From Photobacterium profundum SS9 (GTDB taxonomy: Bacteria > Pseudomonadota > Gammaproteobacteria > Enterobacterales > Vibrionaceae), in NCBI RefSeq assembly GCF_000196255.1, contig NC_006371.1:124001-188000 (forward strand): a stretch of 64,000 bases of DNA, in the 5' to 3' direction. The notes beneath the pieces were generated by a model. That model saw only the letters and a list, made by a program, of their open reading frames with translations. It searched no databases and was not told where the DNA came from. Both the position numbers and the translations under genes were made by a program. Below are positions 8,431 to 18,189 of this stretch, in pieces; the first letter of the stretch is position 1; every line of letters begins with the position of its first letter.

Positions 8431-10823
8431 TCATTCGCCTCATTGTGTCGAGTATTATTAGTCTGTTTATCGTGAACCGACATGGATTTAACCGACATGG
8501 ATAAAGGGGCAAGTAACCATGCCACGATAATGCCGGTAAGTACGGTAATGCCAAAACTGTGTATCGCTTGGGTCGCACTCAAGGCCAATAAGCCAAATGA
8601 TAATAGTGTCGTGGCTGCTGATAGGCTGATTGCCAGTAATGTACTGTGGGTCGAAACCGATTCCGAGTTTCTTTCAGCGTTAGCATCAATAGCATGATCC
8701 TGCTCAGCAAAGAATAGGGTGTAATCTATGCCAATCCCTAAAATTAATATTAGTGCGAGTAAGTTAAATAGATTTAACGGTACGCCAGTAATTGTTGTGA
8801 CGGCTATGCCTACACAGCCTGCAATAACTGGCGGTAAAATAAGTAAAAACCCCTTTTTCATGCCATATCGCCAAGCAAGCAACGCCCAAATCGCCAGTGT
8901 TGCACCAATCAATAACTCTGTCACTCGTACTCGGTATTCACCAAAGAGTAACGAGACCTCATCTGCCTTATCAAGGTAACTGATATTAAGGTGTTGAGTC
9001 GCAAACTGCTGAATGATTTTAGGTTGATGCACATCGCTCAACATAATGATGGCAGATTGCATGCCTTGTAACTTACCCAGCCACATAAAGCGCAATGGAT
9101 CAGCAACGGGGGACGCCAGAAAGTCATCAATGGTTAGGGGGGTAAATGTTTGCTCTAGTGTCACTGGTGCATTGAGTTTTAACTGTTGCGTTAATGCATC
9201 GCCTTGCTGCTGATAAAGCTGTTTTACTAAGGCGAAATTATCGCGTTGGGTATTTTCAGACGGCAAGTATTGGCTAATGCTTTGGTATCCGCCTAATGCA
9301 CCTTGCTTTTGGTACGTATCAAGCTGCTGAGTCACTTGTTGTAATAGGTTAAGCAGATTTTGTTCATCATCGGCTTTTACTAATAACATTTGCTGGCTAC
9401 TGCTTACACCCGTGATGGCTTTAATCGTTGCTTCTTGTTGTTTTAAATCCGTCGGTAAGGCTTGTAGTTGACGAATGTCATCGTTGTAATCGGCATGATA
9501 CATACCCATCAGAGCTACGATGAATATGATGGAAGGGAAAGCCATACGAATAACTGGTTTTTGCCATAAATTTAACCATGCTGTCATTGTATGCATGAAT
9601 GGCAAAGTACCGCGTTGTTGGCTGGGTTTACGGGCTAAAATCGGATACCAGCATACGACTGTCGCATAAGCTGCGGTTAAGCCAATAGCAGAGAATAAAG
9701 ATAACTGCTGCAAGCCAGGGAAAGGTGCGATAAGCATACCAAGGTAGCCAATCAAACTGGTAATAAGTCCTAGAGTGATAGCTGCAAAAATATGCTGTAA
9801 GCCTTGTTGTGCATTCCATTTTTTACCTGCCGCTAAACGGTCTGTAAGGAAATGGAATGCGTAATCGATAGACACGCCAATTAAGCTGGCACCGAATACC
9901 AAGCTGAACAGATGGACTTTACCGAAAATAGCGACGGTTAATACAAATGCCGACAGTAACCCACAGCTAATAGACAGCAAGGCGAGAGCAATAGGTAGAG
10001 GGCTGCGATATACCGCCAATAGTAAGATGATAACGCCAAGTAGCGAACCTAGACCTATGGTACTTATTTCACTTTTAGCGCTTTCAGTACCGTGTGCCGC
10101 ATAGAAGATTACCCCTGTGTGCAGTACGTCCACCTTATATTGTTGGCGAATACTATTTTCTAACGTGGTGAGTGCTGGCAGCTGGCGTTGTAGACTTAAG
10201 CTATAGGCTGAATCTGATAAATCGGCAGTAATTAATATGTAATCTTTGCCTTGATAATCCGTCGTTAAAAAACCATTGGTTAATTGAAAGTTGCCTGATT
10301 GCTTAGTGAGTTGGGAAAGAAAATCACGAAAGAGCAGAAACGGATCACTGCGCAGTTCATTGCCTGTTACCCCTGAAAATGGATTATACAGAGCTTGAAG
10401 AACCTGCTGATTTTGCAGCTCAGGGGTATGTTGTAAGCGTGCTTGTTGTTCTGGCGTCAGTAGTTGAAAGCGTTTAGGAAAATATAACTCACCCCAAGCT
10501 TGTTGTACGTTTTGACTGATTCTGCCTGTGACGTTACTGAATAGCCCCACCGTTGCGAGTTCTGTTGAAAATTGCTCAGAAGCCGCTAATAACGCTTGTT
10601 TATCTTGGCCTCCAATCAGAAAGATAACTTTATCGCTCATGCTATTCGCGACCTGATCAAAGGCCTCTTGTGCGATAGGGTCTTGGCGATTTTCCGGTAG
10701 CAACGCCAGAATATTAGTTTCTATTGGCGACTGGTCACGCACGGTTAATTGATACCCTAAGGCACCAATAAAAATCAGAGTGATGAATAGCCAAGCAAAG
10801 GCAAGTTTAGAATTGGAAGGCAC
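8427..10823 (-). CDS. apeM: MMPL/RND-type exporter (ApeM-type)
   Basis: A 798-residue inner-membrane protein with the two-fold MMPL layout: TM1 (residues 8-25), a ~220-residue periplasmic loop, a block of five to six TM segments (from about residue 250), TM7 (about 425), a second periplasmic loop, and a final TM block (from about 640). 'VSIDYAFHFLTDRLAAG' in the first half and 'IGIDYTLFFAEQ' in the second are the proton-relay/helix-4-like segments of this family. It probably extracts the APE lipid from the inner membrane. It overlaps the upstream LolA-like gene by 17 nt and the lipoprotein gene by 4 nt. Confidence 0.9.
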   Translation of the reverse strand: MPSNSKLAFAWLFITLIFIGALGYQLTVRDQSPIETNILALLPENRQDPIAQEAFDQVANSMSDKVIFLIGGQDKQALLAASEQFSTELATVGLFSNVTGRISQNVQQAWGELYFPKRFQLLTPEQQARLQHTPELQNQQVLQALYNPFSGVTGNELRSDPFLLFRDFLSQLTKQSGNFQLTNGFLTTDYQGKDYILITADLSDSAYSLSLQRQLPALTTLENSIRQQYKVDVLHTGVIFYAAHGTESAKSEISTIGLGSLLGVIILLLAVYRSPLPIALALLSISCGLLSAFVLTVAIFGKVHLFSLVFGASLIGVSIDYAFHFLTDRLAAGKKWNAQQGLQHIFAAITLGLITSLIGYLGMLIAPFPGLQQLSLFSAIGLTAAYATVVCWYPILARKPSQQRGTLPFMHTMTAWLNLWQKPVIRMAFPSIIFIVALMGMYHADYNDDIRQLQALPTDLKQQEATIKAITGVSSSQQMLLVKADDEQNLLNLLQQVTQQLDTYQKQGALGGYQSISQYLPSENTQRDNFALVKQLYQQQGDALTQQLKLNAPVTLEQTFTPLTIDDFLASPVADPLRFMWLGKLQGMQSAIIMLSDVHQPKIIQQFATQHLNISYLDKADEVSLLFGEYRVRVTELLIGATLAIWALLAWRYGMKKGFLLILPPVIAGCVGIAVTTITGVPLNLFNLLALILILGIGIDYTLFFAEQDHAIDANAERNSESVSTHSTLLAISLSAATTLLSFGLLALSATQAIHSFGITVLTGIIVAWLLAPLSMSVKSMSVHDKQTNNTRHNEANE

Positions 10824-11493
10824 GTTGTTCTTCTACAGTCAGTTCAGCAGGGGCTGTACGTTGGTTGGAAAATGTAATGTCAGTAACATCGCCACGAATT
10901 TCAGTTAACGTTAAATGGTTAATGAACGTATTGCCATTGATCGTGATGGTTTTAAAGACAGCATTCAAAGGGGCAGCTTTAGGCGTAAGCACTAACTGCC
11001 ATTCTTTTTCATTGTCTGGTTGTTGGCTCAATGCTAGCTCGAACTGTTCGGTTAACTGGCTAGTATCCCCTTTAAATAAAGACAGGAATACGTGGCTAAA
11101 ATAGAACACCATCGGATTCTCGCTGGCAGAAACCACTTGTGCGTTTTGATCGCCAAATTGCTGGCTTAACTTGTCTTTGGTTAGTACTAAGGCGATGGGA
11201 AAAGGGGTGGTTTGTTGCCACAGTAGTCCTTGCTTTTCTGCTAATAGAAACTGCCCTTGTGAGGTTAATGGTGCATTGAACATCTCCATTTTTCGAGTTT
11301 GTTCAAAGTCGCCGCGAACAATAGGCTGATTCGATAATTTCTCTTGTAGATCCGGTAATGTTATCGCATTAGATGAAAAGCTGATAAGCCCAGCACATAG
11401 GCTTAGCCCAACAGTGATGTTTCGCAATAAACGCTTGGCTGTCACCAGTGAAGCGTGGTTTTTTCTACCTGCGATATTATTTTGTACCGGCAT
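10807..11493 (-). CDS. apeL: LolA-like outer-membrane lipoprotein carrier (ApeL-type)
   Basis: I choose ATG 11493 (MPVQNNIAGRK), giving 228 residues and a 17-nt overlap with the thioesterase gene; an upstream start at 11568 would add residues with no family character. A signal-anchor-like hydrophobic segment (ITVGLSLCAGLISFSSNA) precedes a LolA-like domain: the opening strand region LSNQPIVRGDFEQTRKM, then the half-barrel strands. LolA-type proteins shield acyl chains in their transit through the periplasm; here the cargo would be the APE glycolipid. The family-level call is firm, the cargo is inferred from context. Confidence 0.85.
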   Translation of the reverse strand: MPVQNNIAGRKNHASLVTAKRLLRNITVGLSLCAGLISFSSNAITLPDLQEKLSNQPIVRGDFEQTRKMEMFNAPLTSQGQFLLAEKQGLLWQQTTPFPIALVLTKDKLSQQFGDQNAQVVSASENPMVFYFSHVFLSLFKGDTSQLTEQFELALSQQPDNEKEWQLVLTPKAAPLNAVFKTITINGNTFINHLTLTEIRGDVTDITFSNQRTAPAELTVEEQRAFQF

Positions 11494-11914
11494 GCCATGT
11501 CTCCACTTTATCGGTGAATGCTTTAGGTGAAACAAAACACATCTCACCATCTTCAATACCAACTGCAACTTGCATGGTATGTGCTTTGGTCATGCGTACC
11601 CCTGATTCTGCATCGTAAATAACGTAATCAACCCGAAGGCGATTTTCCCATTCAGTTAACGTGGCAGTAATGCGGATTTGATGATTAAACGGGATAGGTT
11701 TAACGTACTTAACCCGTGTATCAATGATTGGCCACATGTAACCAGAAGCCATCATGTCATGGTAACTGTATGCAATTTTTTCCATTAAAATACGACGAGC
11801 TTCTTCAAAGTATCGGAAGTAGTTACCGTGATAAACCACGCCCATCGGATCTGCATCCTGGAAAGATGTCACCATAATGACGTCGGCATCTAGAATACGG
11901 TGTTGTTCTGTCAT
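11477..11914 (-). CDS. apeK: Acyl-CoA/ACP thioesterase, 4HBT type (ApeK-type)
   Basis: A 145-residue hotdog-fold thioesterase of the YbgC/4-hydroxybenzoyl-CoA thioesterase type. The active-site segment is DADPMGVVYHGNYFRYFEEAR, in which the first Asp and the YHGNY loop match the family's catalytic loop. In published APE clusters such an enzyme is proposed to act in chain release or editing. It lies 44 bp after the ammonia-lyase and overlaps the LolA-like gene. Confidence 0.88.
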   Translation of the reverse strand: MTEQHRILDADVIMVTSFQDADPMGVVYHGNYFRYFEEARRILMEKIAYSYHDMMASGYMWPIIDTRVKYVKPIPFNHQIRITATLTEWENRLRVDYVIYDAESGVRMTKAHTMQVAVGIEDGEMCFVSPKAFTDKVETWHAGTK

Positions 11915-11958
11915 TTAAAAAAGCTCCGTGTTTGATCATGCATCAATGATGGTGAAAA

Positions 11959-13515
11959 TCAGTAAAGATCCCAACGCTGTTGTTGGATCATCTCGATGAA
12001 ATGACGCAGCTCCCCTTCTAGCGGACGATCTTCAATAACAAAGTCGAAATCATTAAGCACAGCTTTTGTCATGGATTTCAGTGCGGGACTGAAGTGATTC
12101 TCGTCGAGTTCATTATGGCGTTTTCGGATCTCTAATGCTTGCGTTGCCGCTAACAGTGAAGCCGCTGTCACTTGTTCGGTTAATTGCAAAACACGTAAAC
12201 AGTCACGAGAGGAAATGGTGCCCATGCTGACTTTATCTTGGTTATGACATTCAGTAGAACGCGAGAATACACTGGCAGGCATGGTGTTTTTCAATGCTTC
12301 GGCTGTCCATGCCGAAATGCCAATTTGCACCGCTTTGAAGCCGTGATTAATCGGCTTACGTTCGCCTTCTGCACCAGTTAGATTAAACGGTAGGCCATTA
12401 TTGAATTTGTAATCCATCAACTGCGCCATTTGACGATCCAATAGATCGGCAATATTAGCAACCGCGGTTTTTAACGTGTCCATTGCCATCGCGATATGCC
12501 CGCCATAGAAGTGACCACCGTGTAGAACACGCTCGTTTTCACCATCGATGATTGGATTATCGTTGGCGCTATTCAGCTCATTTTCGATCATCTGGCGTAA
12601 CCACGGTAGGGTGTCTTGCAATACCCCGATCACGTGTGGTGCACAACGCAGCGAATAACGATCTTGTAGACGATCACTGTTGCGGGGTGGTGTATCTGCT
12701 TGAAGATCTGAACGTAACCAGCTCGCAATTTCTTGCTGACCTGGGTGCGGCTTTACCGCAAATAATGCTTCGTCAAAATGGAAGTCATTACCATGCATGC
12801 CCAAAGATACCATCGCTGTAATACGGGTGGCTAACTGAGCAAGGTATTCGGCACGTTTGTAAGCGATACAAGCTAATGCTGTCATTACTGAGGTGCCGTT
12901 CATCAAGGCTAGGCCTTCTTTAGGCTTTAGCTTGATAGGTGTAATACCTAATTCGGCAAATACGTCTGCGGTTGGTCGAATCTCACCTTTGTAGATAACC
13001 TCTCGCTCGCCAATTAATACAGCAGCAACATACGATAGCGGGGTTAAATCGCCACTTGCACCGACTGAACCTTCTTGAGGAATACGAGGCGAAATATCGT
13101 GGTTAATTAACGTTACAAGCTGATTAAGCAGATCATGACTCACGCCAGAAAAGCCTTGAGACAAAGAACACAAACGCGTCGCTAATACTGCACGGGCTTG
13201 CTGGTGGTCAAGATTTTCGCCTAAGCCACAGCCGTGAAAACGGGTTAAGTGGAGTGGTAACTCATCAACAAGGTTGGGTGGAATCGCGACAGTGCATGAA
13301 TCACCATAGCCTGTTGTTACACCATAAATAACCCCTTCTTCTTTCAAAAGGCGCTCTAGAAATGCAACGCTACGATCGATTTTCGCGGTGTATTCAGGCG
13401 TATTGTTCATGGCAGCTGGTGCGCCATTGGCGATAGACATAACATCTTCGATGGTGAGACGTTGTGCGCCAAAGGTAATAGGTTGCTGAGTATTATTTGT
13501 CATTATCTTTTCCAC
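11959..13515 (-). CDS. Aromatic amino acid ammonia-lyase (HAL/PAL/TAL family)
   Basis: A 518-residue MIO-dependent lyase. Ala-Ser-Gly at 153-155 (GSVGASGDLTPLS) forms the MIO cofactor; Tyr64 in VIYGVTTGYGD is the catalytic loop tyrosine; NDNPI and a DSxQDRYSLR-like motif (NSDRLQDRYSLRC) complete the active site. The selectivity position reads Phe-His in LTRFHGCGLGE, which is neither the Ser-His of typical histidase nor the His-Leu of bacterial TAL, so the substrate cannot be called from sequence. There are no hut genes around; in the APE context it most likely makes the cinnamate/coumarate-type starter acid from Phe or Tyr. A start at 13503 (MTNNTQQ) is equally possible; either overlaps the preceding gene. 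Confidence 0.9.
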   Translation of the reverse strand: MEKIMTNNTQQPITFGAQRLTIEDVMSIANGAPAAMNNTPEYTAKIDRSVAFLERLLKEEGVIYGVTTGYGDSCTVAIPPNLVDELPLHLTRFHGCGLGENLDHQQARAVLATRLCSLSQGFSGVSHDLLNQLVTLINHDISPRIPQEGSVGASGDLTPLSYVAAVLIGEREVIYKGEIRPTADVFAELGITPIKLKPKEGLALMNGTSVMTALACIAYKRAEYLAQLATRITAMVSLGMHGNDFHFDEALFAVKPHPGQQEIASWLRSDLQADTPPRNSDRLQDRYSLRCAPHVIGVLQDTLPWLRQMIENELNSANDNPIIDGENERVLHGGHFYGGHIAMAMDTLKTAVANIADLLDRQMAQLMDYKFNNGLPFNLTGAEGERKPINHGFKAVQIGISAWTAEALKNTMPASVFSRSTECHNQDKVSMGTISSRDCLRVLQLTEQVTAASLLAATQALEIRKRHNELDENHFSPALKSMTKAVLNDFDFVIEDRPLEGELRHFIEMIQQQRWDLY

Positions 13516-15181
13516 TTAACTGCCAGAAATTAAAGAAGTTGTACCATTGTAGTGGTGCTTTTATCGTGTAATGTTCTAAACGATTTGCATATTGATTGAC
13601 CACTTGGGTAAGGGCTTCTTCACGTTGACCTCTGGGCAATTTGATTTGTTCGCTAAAAGGTTCAAAGTAGACATCAAAGTGCGGTGTCTTTTGATTATCA
13701 TCCCTAAGTCCAAATAAGAGGTAAACTGGTGCTTTTAGCACGGCAGCCAACATGAAAGGACCTTGAGGGAATGGCGCTGGTTGACCAAGAAAATTAGCCC
13801 AAACAACACGTTGCTCTTTGGTAACAGAAGTGCGATCGCCAACAATGACAATCCACTCTCCTTGTTCAATTTTTTGCTGCAGTAAAATGGCGGTATCTGG
13901 CCCAAGCGTACTCACTTGAATAAGGTTGAGATCAGAATTTGGGTTAACAGCCTTCATGACGGCATTAAAACGTTCAGCATGTTCGGTGAAAACTAATGCG
14001 TTAATCTTTATATGCGTATGGCGACGGCTTAATGCACGGCAAAGTTCTAGATTGCCTAAATGGGATCCGATAATTACCACGCCACGCTGCTGTTCAACAA
14101 TGCCGTCAAAATGCTCTTGACCATGTATGGTTAGGTTTTTTTCAGAAACGTCGCCGCGCCATGCTGCAAGTTTATCCAGCATGGTATGACCAAAAGACAG
14201 TAAATGGTTATAACTACTGATCTTGGCGGGCAATGTTATATTTTGCTGCTGGGCGTGTTTTCTAAGCTGGCTAAGGTATTCTTCTGATGCCTTGCGTGCA
14301 GCTTTCCCCGTCAAGTAGTAATACGCTATTACTGCTTTTAATAATAAATTAAAGGCAGTACGTCCCAATAACGCATATACAGCTAACAACGCTTTAATGC
14401 CAATGATCGTGCCGCGCTCAGTGTGCGATGACCAATGTTGTTGCTGGCTGGGTTTGCGTTTTAATAGCGTAGGAATTCGCGGCAACATGCCAAAGAATAA
14501 GCGGGTATGCATGGCGCTGATTTTCACGTTATCCCACAATGCATCGAAGTGAGATATTCCGCCTTCTGGGTAGATCACTTTGGTATCGATAAAACGAATA
14601 TCACCATCGTCCCAATACATGCGAACCATAATTTCGGTATCGAAAGCCATACGTTTACCAAGATTATTTCGTTCTAATATCTTGATAGTACGACCAATAG
14701 GATAAGAACGGAAACCGCACATGCTGTCTTTAATGGTGAATGAAAGTGTTTCAATCCATACCCATATATGTGTGGCATACCGGCCATACAAGCGGGATTT
14801 AGGTACTGATTCGTCATATACCGGCTGACCAGAAATGAGCGCTGTAAGATGGTTTTTCGATTCTGTAATAAGTTTGGGTAACGCGTCTAAATTATGCTGC
14901 CCGTCTGCGTCGATTTGAATCGCATGGCTGAAACATTGTTTATACGCTTGATAGATTCCCGCGGTAACCGCGCTGCCTTTTCCTTGATTCTCTGAAAGCG
15001 TGATAACAGTGACGTTGTCACGCTGCGATTGCTGACTCAAGATTTTTTGTGTGTTGTCTTCGCTACCATCATCAACCACGATAATAGGGAAGCCATAAGG
15101 TGCAAGCGAGTCAATAACAGCAGGTACTGTTTCACCATGGTTATAACAAGGAATAAGAAAACAAGGATGGAAGGTCGTCAT
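13493..15181 (-). CDS. apeJ: Glycosyltransferase family 2 - LpxL-like acyltransferase fusion (ApeJ-type)
   Basis: A 562-residue two-domain protein. Residues 1-240 are a GT-A glycosyltransferase: PCYNHGETVP at the start, VVDDGSEDNT, and the metal-binding IDADGQHN. Residues about 300-560 are a lauroyl/myristoyl-transferase-like (LPLAT) domain with the HX4E motif in GSHLGNLE and a later VGDRTSV segment. A hydrophobic linker lies at about 265-295. The combination suggests one enzyme that attaches a sugar and an acyl chain, making the lipid anchor of the APE. The start codon overlaps the dehydratase stop (TAATG). Confidence 0.9.
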   Translation of the reverse strand: MTTFHPCFLIPCYNHGETVPAVIDSLAPYGFPIIVVDDGSEDNTQKILSQQSQRDNVTVITLSENQGKGSAVTAGIYQAYKQCFSHAIQIDADGQHNLDALPKLITESKNHLTALISGQPVYDESVPKSRLYGRYATHIWVWIETLSFTIKDSMCGFRSYPIGRTIKILERNNLGKRMAFDTEIMVRMYWDDGDIRFIDTKVIYPEGGISHFDALWDNVKISAMHTRLFFGMLPRIPTLLKRKPSQQQHWSSHTERGTIIGIKALLAVYALLGRTAFNLLLKAVIAYYYLTGKAARKASEEYLSQLRKHAQQQNITLPAKISSYNHLLSFGHTMLDKLAAWRGDVSEKNLTIHGQEHFDGIVEQQRGVVIIGSHLGNLELCRALSRRHTHIKINALVFTEHAERFNAVMKAVNPNSDLNLIQVSTLGPDTAILLQQKIEQGEWIVIVGDRTSVTKEQRVVWANFLGQPAPFPQGPFMLAAVLKAPVYLLFGLRDDNQKTPHFDVYFEPFSEQIKLPRGQREEALTQVVNQYANRLEHYTIKAPLQWYNFFNFWQLSGKDNDK

Positions 15182-15531
15182 TACTTAGTACCCAATTTAA
15201 TTCGACCAGAAGAGTGCGTGCCTTTGTCTGATGTATAAACGAAGTGCAATTTCTGTTTTTCATCTGACCATGTTAACGATAATTTGAGAATACTATCGGG
15301 TAAAATAGGTTCTTGAAACTTCACCACTTCCATCCCAGCAAAAAGAGGGTTGGCATGAAGTAATGTGTGACCATAATGCATAGCCCAGTCGATTTGCGTA
15401 ACACCTGGCAGTAAAGGATGAGATGAAAAGTGACCTTGAAAGTCCAATATATCAGCATCAACTTTTAGCGTGAGTACAACGCTATTGTCTGATATGTGTT
15501 GAGCAATAATGGTTGGCTTACGTTTTATCAT
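15181..15531 (-). CDS. apeI: APE 3-hydroxyacyl-ACP dehydratase, short hotdog (ApeI-type)
   Basis: A 116-residue FabA/FabZ-like hotdog protein. The catalytic His is in FQGHFSSHPLLPGVTQIDWA, which matches the FabZ GHFP...PGV..IE pattern, with Asp in place of the usual Glu in the central helix. Length is typical for the short APE dehydratase. It is the second dehydratase of the operon; the pair may handle different chain lengths. It ends one base into the start of the glycosyltransferase-acyltransferase gene. Confidence 0.9.
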   Translation of the reverse strand: MIKRKPTIIAQHISDNSVVLTLKVDADILDFQGHFSSHPLLPGVTQIDWAMHYGHTLLHANPLFAGMEVVKFQEPILPDSILKLSLTWSDEKQKLHFVYTSDKGTHSSGRIKLGTK

Positions 15532-15555
15532 TATGATCTTATCTACCGTGTTGAT

Positions 15556-17010
15556 TTAATCGATGAACAATTGTTCTAAGTCTCGTACTAAGCGTTTACC
15601 TTGGCTATTTAGCGGTATTTCATCAACGGCTCGGTAGCGACGGGGCACACCAACGGGTTCGACTGATTGTCGCAAGGCTTGCCGTAATGTTAGCCAGAAC
15701 TTTCCTTTGCCTAAGTCATCAATGGTTTTCTTACCATTTTCAGACAATGTAATCACTGCAGCGAGTATTAATCGGTTGGTTTCTTCTAATGGCAATACAG
15801 CGGCTTCTTCAATCCAATCTAGATCGCATAAGCGGCGCTCGACTTCGGTTAAAGAAATACGCTTCTCTTCTATTTTTACAATACGATCGGCTCGCCCTTT
15901 TAGCATAAAGGTACGCTCACTTAAGCATGCGCACTGATCGCTTGTTTGATACCAATTTTTTGGGTCGATAAAAGGCGATAATAAACGTAAGCAGCCTTCA
16001 GCATTTAACATCATATTAATTGCAGGAAATAGTAACCAAGGGGTAGTGGCATCTTGTTGTTGTCGATAACCAATTCCACCAGTTTCAGTGCTGCCAAAGA
16101 CTTCAAAAGGGCGTTGTTCAAACAAGTTCTGGCTGTGTTGTGCAGCATCCAATGACAGTGGGCCACCGGAAGAGAAAATTGCACGATACGGCTTAGACAC
16201 ATGTTCTTCAGTGAGTCGTTTTAATAACGCAGGGCTGCTAATTAGAGTGGTGTCTTGGTTTGCGTGTGCAATGACTTGTTCTGGGTAAATCACATTTAAA
16301 CGCTCAAATGCACGACCAGAACATAATGGCCATAAAACACGAAATAATAAGCCATAGATATGCTGATGCGATACGGTACTTGTAATGGTTGAATTTGAAA
16401 TTATTCCACCCCAAACCGCGTCAAGTTGTTCAATTTCAGCATCAAGTAACGCAAGCGTTCTGTCTATTGCTTTAGGGGTGCCGTTTGACCCTGAAGTAAA
16501 TAGCGTTAAACAAATAGTATTAAGAAGCAATGGTATAAATGTGGGGCTATTTGTTGTTTGAGAGGTACTGGCACTCATCGCACTGAGCGATGCTGCATCT
16601 ACGGTGAATAGTTCGATGTCTGTGGTACTAAGATCGACTACGCCATCATGTAAGACGGCATCAAAGTGTGGTGCAAGTTCAGCTAAAGCGGCTGGCTGAT
16701 AGTTGCCAGGCAAGATGATGTGACGATTAGCGTGTGCGGCAGCCATAAAGGCGACCGTAAAAAAATAACTATCTTCAAAGCAAATAGCCCAACGTTGGTG
16801 CTTACTGGCGGTAAGTTGCTGGGTCAACGCATTTACATCTGAGCGAAATTGTGACCATAATACGTTACCGGCGGCCGTACGATTAGAAAGCATGTTTTTA
16901 GAAGCTGTGCAATTTAATGGAGCGAAAGCTACTGGTTGCGTATCGGGCCAAGGTTGAACCATCAAGTTAGTCAGTGATTTTAAGGTCATAATGACTTCAG
17001 TTTCTTTCAT
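15556..17010 (-). CDS. apeH: Acyl/aryl-AMP ligase, ANL superfamily (ApeH-type)
   Basis: A 484-residue adenylate-forming enzyme. The ATP-binding P-loop is LFTSGSNGTPKAID; the A5-like motif is VFGSTETGGIGYRQ; the hinge and C-terminal subdomain begin at LKGRADRIVKIEEKRISL, and Lys in SQGKRLVRD near the end is the expected catalytic lysine. It would activate the aromatic starter acid and load it on one of the two acyl carrier proteins. ATG 17010 gives a start MKETEVIM; an in-frame ATG at 16989 is an alternative. It lies 6 nt after the membrane-protein gene. Confidence 0.9.
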   Translation of the reverse strand: MKETEVIMTLKSLTNLMVQPWPDTQPVAFAPLNCTASKNMLSNRTAAGNVLWSQFRSDVNALTQQLTASKHQRWAICFEDSYFFTVAFMAAAHANRHIILPGNYQPAALAELAPHFDAVLHDGVVDLSTTDIELFTVDAASLSAMSASTSQTTNSPTFIPLLLNTICLTLFTSGSNGTPKAIDRTLALLDAEIEQLDAVWGGIISNSTITSTVSHQHIYGLLFRVLWPLCSGRAFERLNVIYPEQVIAHANQDTTLISSPALLKRLTEEHVSKPYRAIFSSGGPLSLDAAQHSQNLFEQRPFEVFGSTETGGIGYRQQQDATTPWLLFPAINMMLNAEGCLRLLSPFIDPKNWYQTSDQCACLSERTFMLKGRADRIVKIEEKRISLTEVERRLCDLDWIEEAAVLPLEETNRLILAAVITLSENGKKTIDDLGKGKFWLTLRQALRQSVEPVGVPRRYRAVDEIPLNSQGKRLVRDLEQLFID

Positions 17011-17016
17011 GATGCT

Positions 17017-17580
17017 TTATTGTTCCTGCTTTCTTTTAACCCATTGACGAACAAACCATTCACCAATAAACAAGCTACCAGCAAATAAGTAGCTGATGAG
17101 TCCGTTATACAGGGTCCAGACTTCTAACGTCATAAAGCACGTTGTTAATGCAATTGAACCGTTGATGATAAAAAAAACACACCAAACTTTGGTCACTGTA
17201 CGGGTATAACGAATACCACTCGCGGGTAATTCAGGTTCTTGTAAGCGCGCAAAGCGTTCAATCAGTGTTTGCTTTTGCCATAAACTGGCACTGAACAAAC
17301 CTAGCATTAAGGTATTAACGATAACGGGATAGAAGGTAAACCATCCTTCTTGCTTAAACAGACTGCCCAGTAAAGCCAACACGATACCAGCGCCACCACT
17401 AAGCCAAGCAATGTATTTTAGTTCGGGTAAGCGAGTTTGATTTCCTGCAATGATCCGCAGCAAAAATAGCACCACTAGCAATCCAGCAACGGCACCGAGC
17501 CCCCAACGACTAAGCCCGTAGTAAACGGCTAATGGATAGGCTAACAGTGCAATTGCTGACAGTATTGTCAGCCAGCGCAT
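17017..17580 (-). CDS. apeG: Multi-pass membrane protein of APE clusters (ApeG-type)
   Basis: A 187-residue integral membrane protein with about six hydrophobic segments (from residue 3, 26, 55, 80, 132 and 158) and a basic C-terminus (RQWVKRKQEQ). It resembles the uncharacterised COG4648-type membrane proteins found between the carrier-protein and ligase genes of APE operons. No catalytic motif is visible. Its start overlaps the stop of the second carrier protein. A role in membrane assembly or transport of the pigment is possible but unproven. Confidence 0.8.
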   Translation of the reverse strand: MRWLTILSAIALLAYPLAVYYGLSRWGLGAVAGLLVVLFLLRIIAGNQTRLPELKYIAWLSGGAGIVLALLGSLFKQEGWFTFYPVIVNTLMLGLFSASLWQKQTLIERFARLQEPELPASGIRYTRTVTKVWCVFFIINGSIALTTCFMTLEVWTLYNGLISYLFAGSLFIGEWFVRQWVKRKQEQ

Positions 17581-17837
17581 TATTCTGCTTCTAGTAGGTC
17601 AACGACAGCATCAACGATGTCGTCAACGGTGCGAACTGCTTTAAATTCGTCAGGTTTGATTTTTTTACCCGTTAGATTTTGTAGATGAACAACAAGGTCA
17701 ACGGCATCAATGCTGTCTAAATCAAGCTCTTGATAAAGTTGAGCTTCAGGTTTGATGTCATCAGCATCAAGTTCAAATAGTTCAACCAATGCATCGCGCA
17801 CTTGGTTGAAAACTTCGTTACGGTTTACTTCTGTCAT
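17580..17837 (-). CDS. apeF: Acyl carrier protein 2 of the APE operon (ApeF-type)
   Basis: An 85-residue acidic carrier protein. The phosphopantetheine site is Ser42 in ELDLDSIDAVDLV. Four-helix pattern and strongly acidic composition are typical. The second carrier in the operon, separated by 64 bp from the first. The two carriers differ around the serine (GLGLDSIDALE against DLDSIDAVD), which fits different partner enzymes, for example starter loading against extender. Confidence 0.95.
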   Translation of the reverse strand: MTEVNRNEVFNQVRDALVELFELDADDIKPEAQLYQELDLDSIDAVDLVVHLQNLTGKKIKPDEFKAVRTVDDIVDAVVDLLEAE

Positions 17838-17901
17838 AATGTATACGCTTTTTCTGTGCCTATAAATATTGGCATTACTTATGGCTAGGTATGATGTTTA
17901 G

Positions 17902-18159
17902 TTACGCTTTATTCTTTGAAATATAACCCGCAAGGTTAGCAACTGATGAAAAATGATCGCGTGTATTAGTATCATCTGCATCGATAACAATGTTGTATTT
18001 TTTCTTAATGGCTAAGCCAAGTTCTAATGCATCAATCGAATCGAGCCCTAAACCGTCACCAAAAAGAGGTGCATCCGTTTCGATATCATCAACCGTGATA
18101 TCTTCAAGGTTAAGCGCTTCAATGATGAGTTCTTTTAATTCGGTCTGTAATTGTTCCAC
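17902..18159 (-). CDS. apeE: Acyl carrier protein 1 of the APE operon (ApeE-type)
   Basis: An 85-residue carrier protein with the phosphopantetheine attachment at Ser41 in GDGLGLDSIDALELGLAI. Helices I-III are clear and the protein is acidic with a short basic tail (YISKNKA). It is transcribed after the acyltransferase gene and before the second carrier. Either carrier could hold the aryl starter or the growing polyene; sequence alone does not decide. Confidence 0.95.
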   Translation of the reverse strand: MEQLQTELKELIIEALNLEDITVDDIETDAPLFGDGLGLDSIDALELGLAIKKKYNIVIDADDTNTRDHFSSVANLAGYISKNKA

Positions 18160-18189
18160 TGGGGCCTACTTAATCTATTAGAGTGCTTA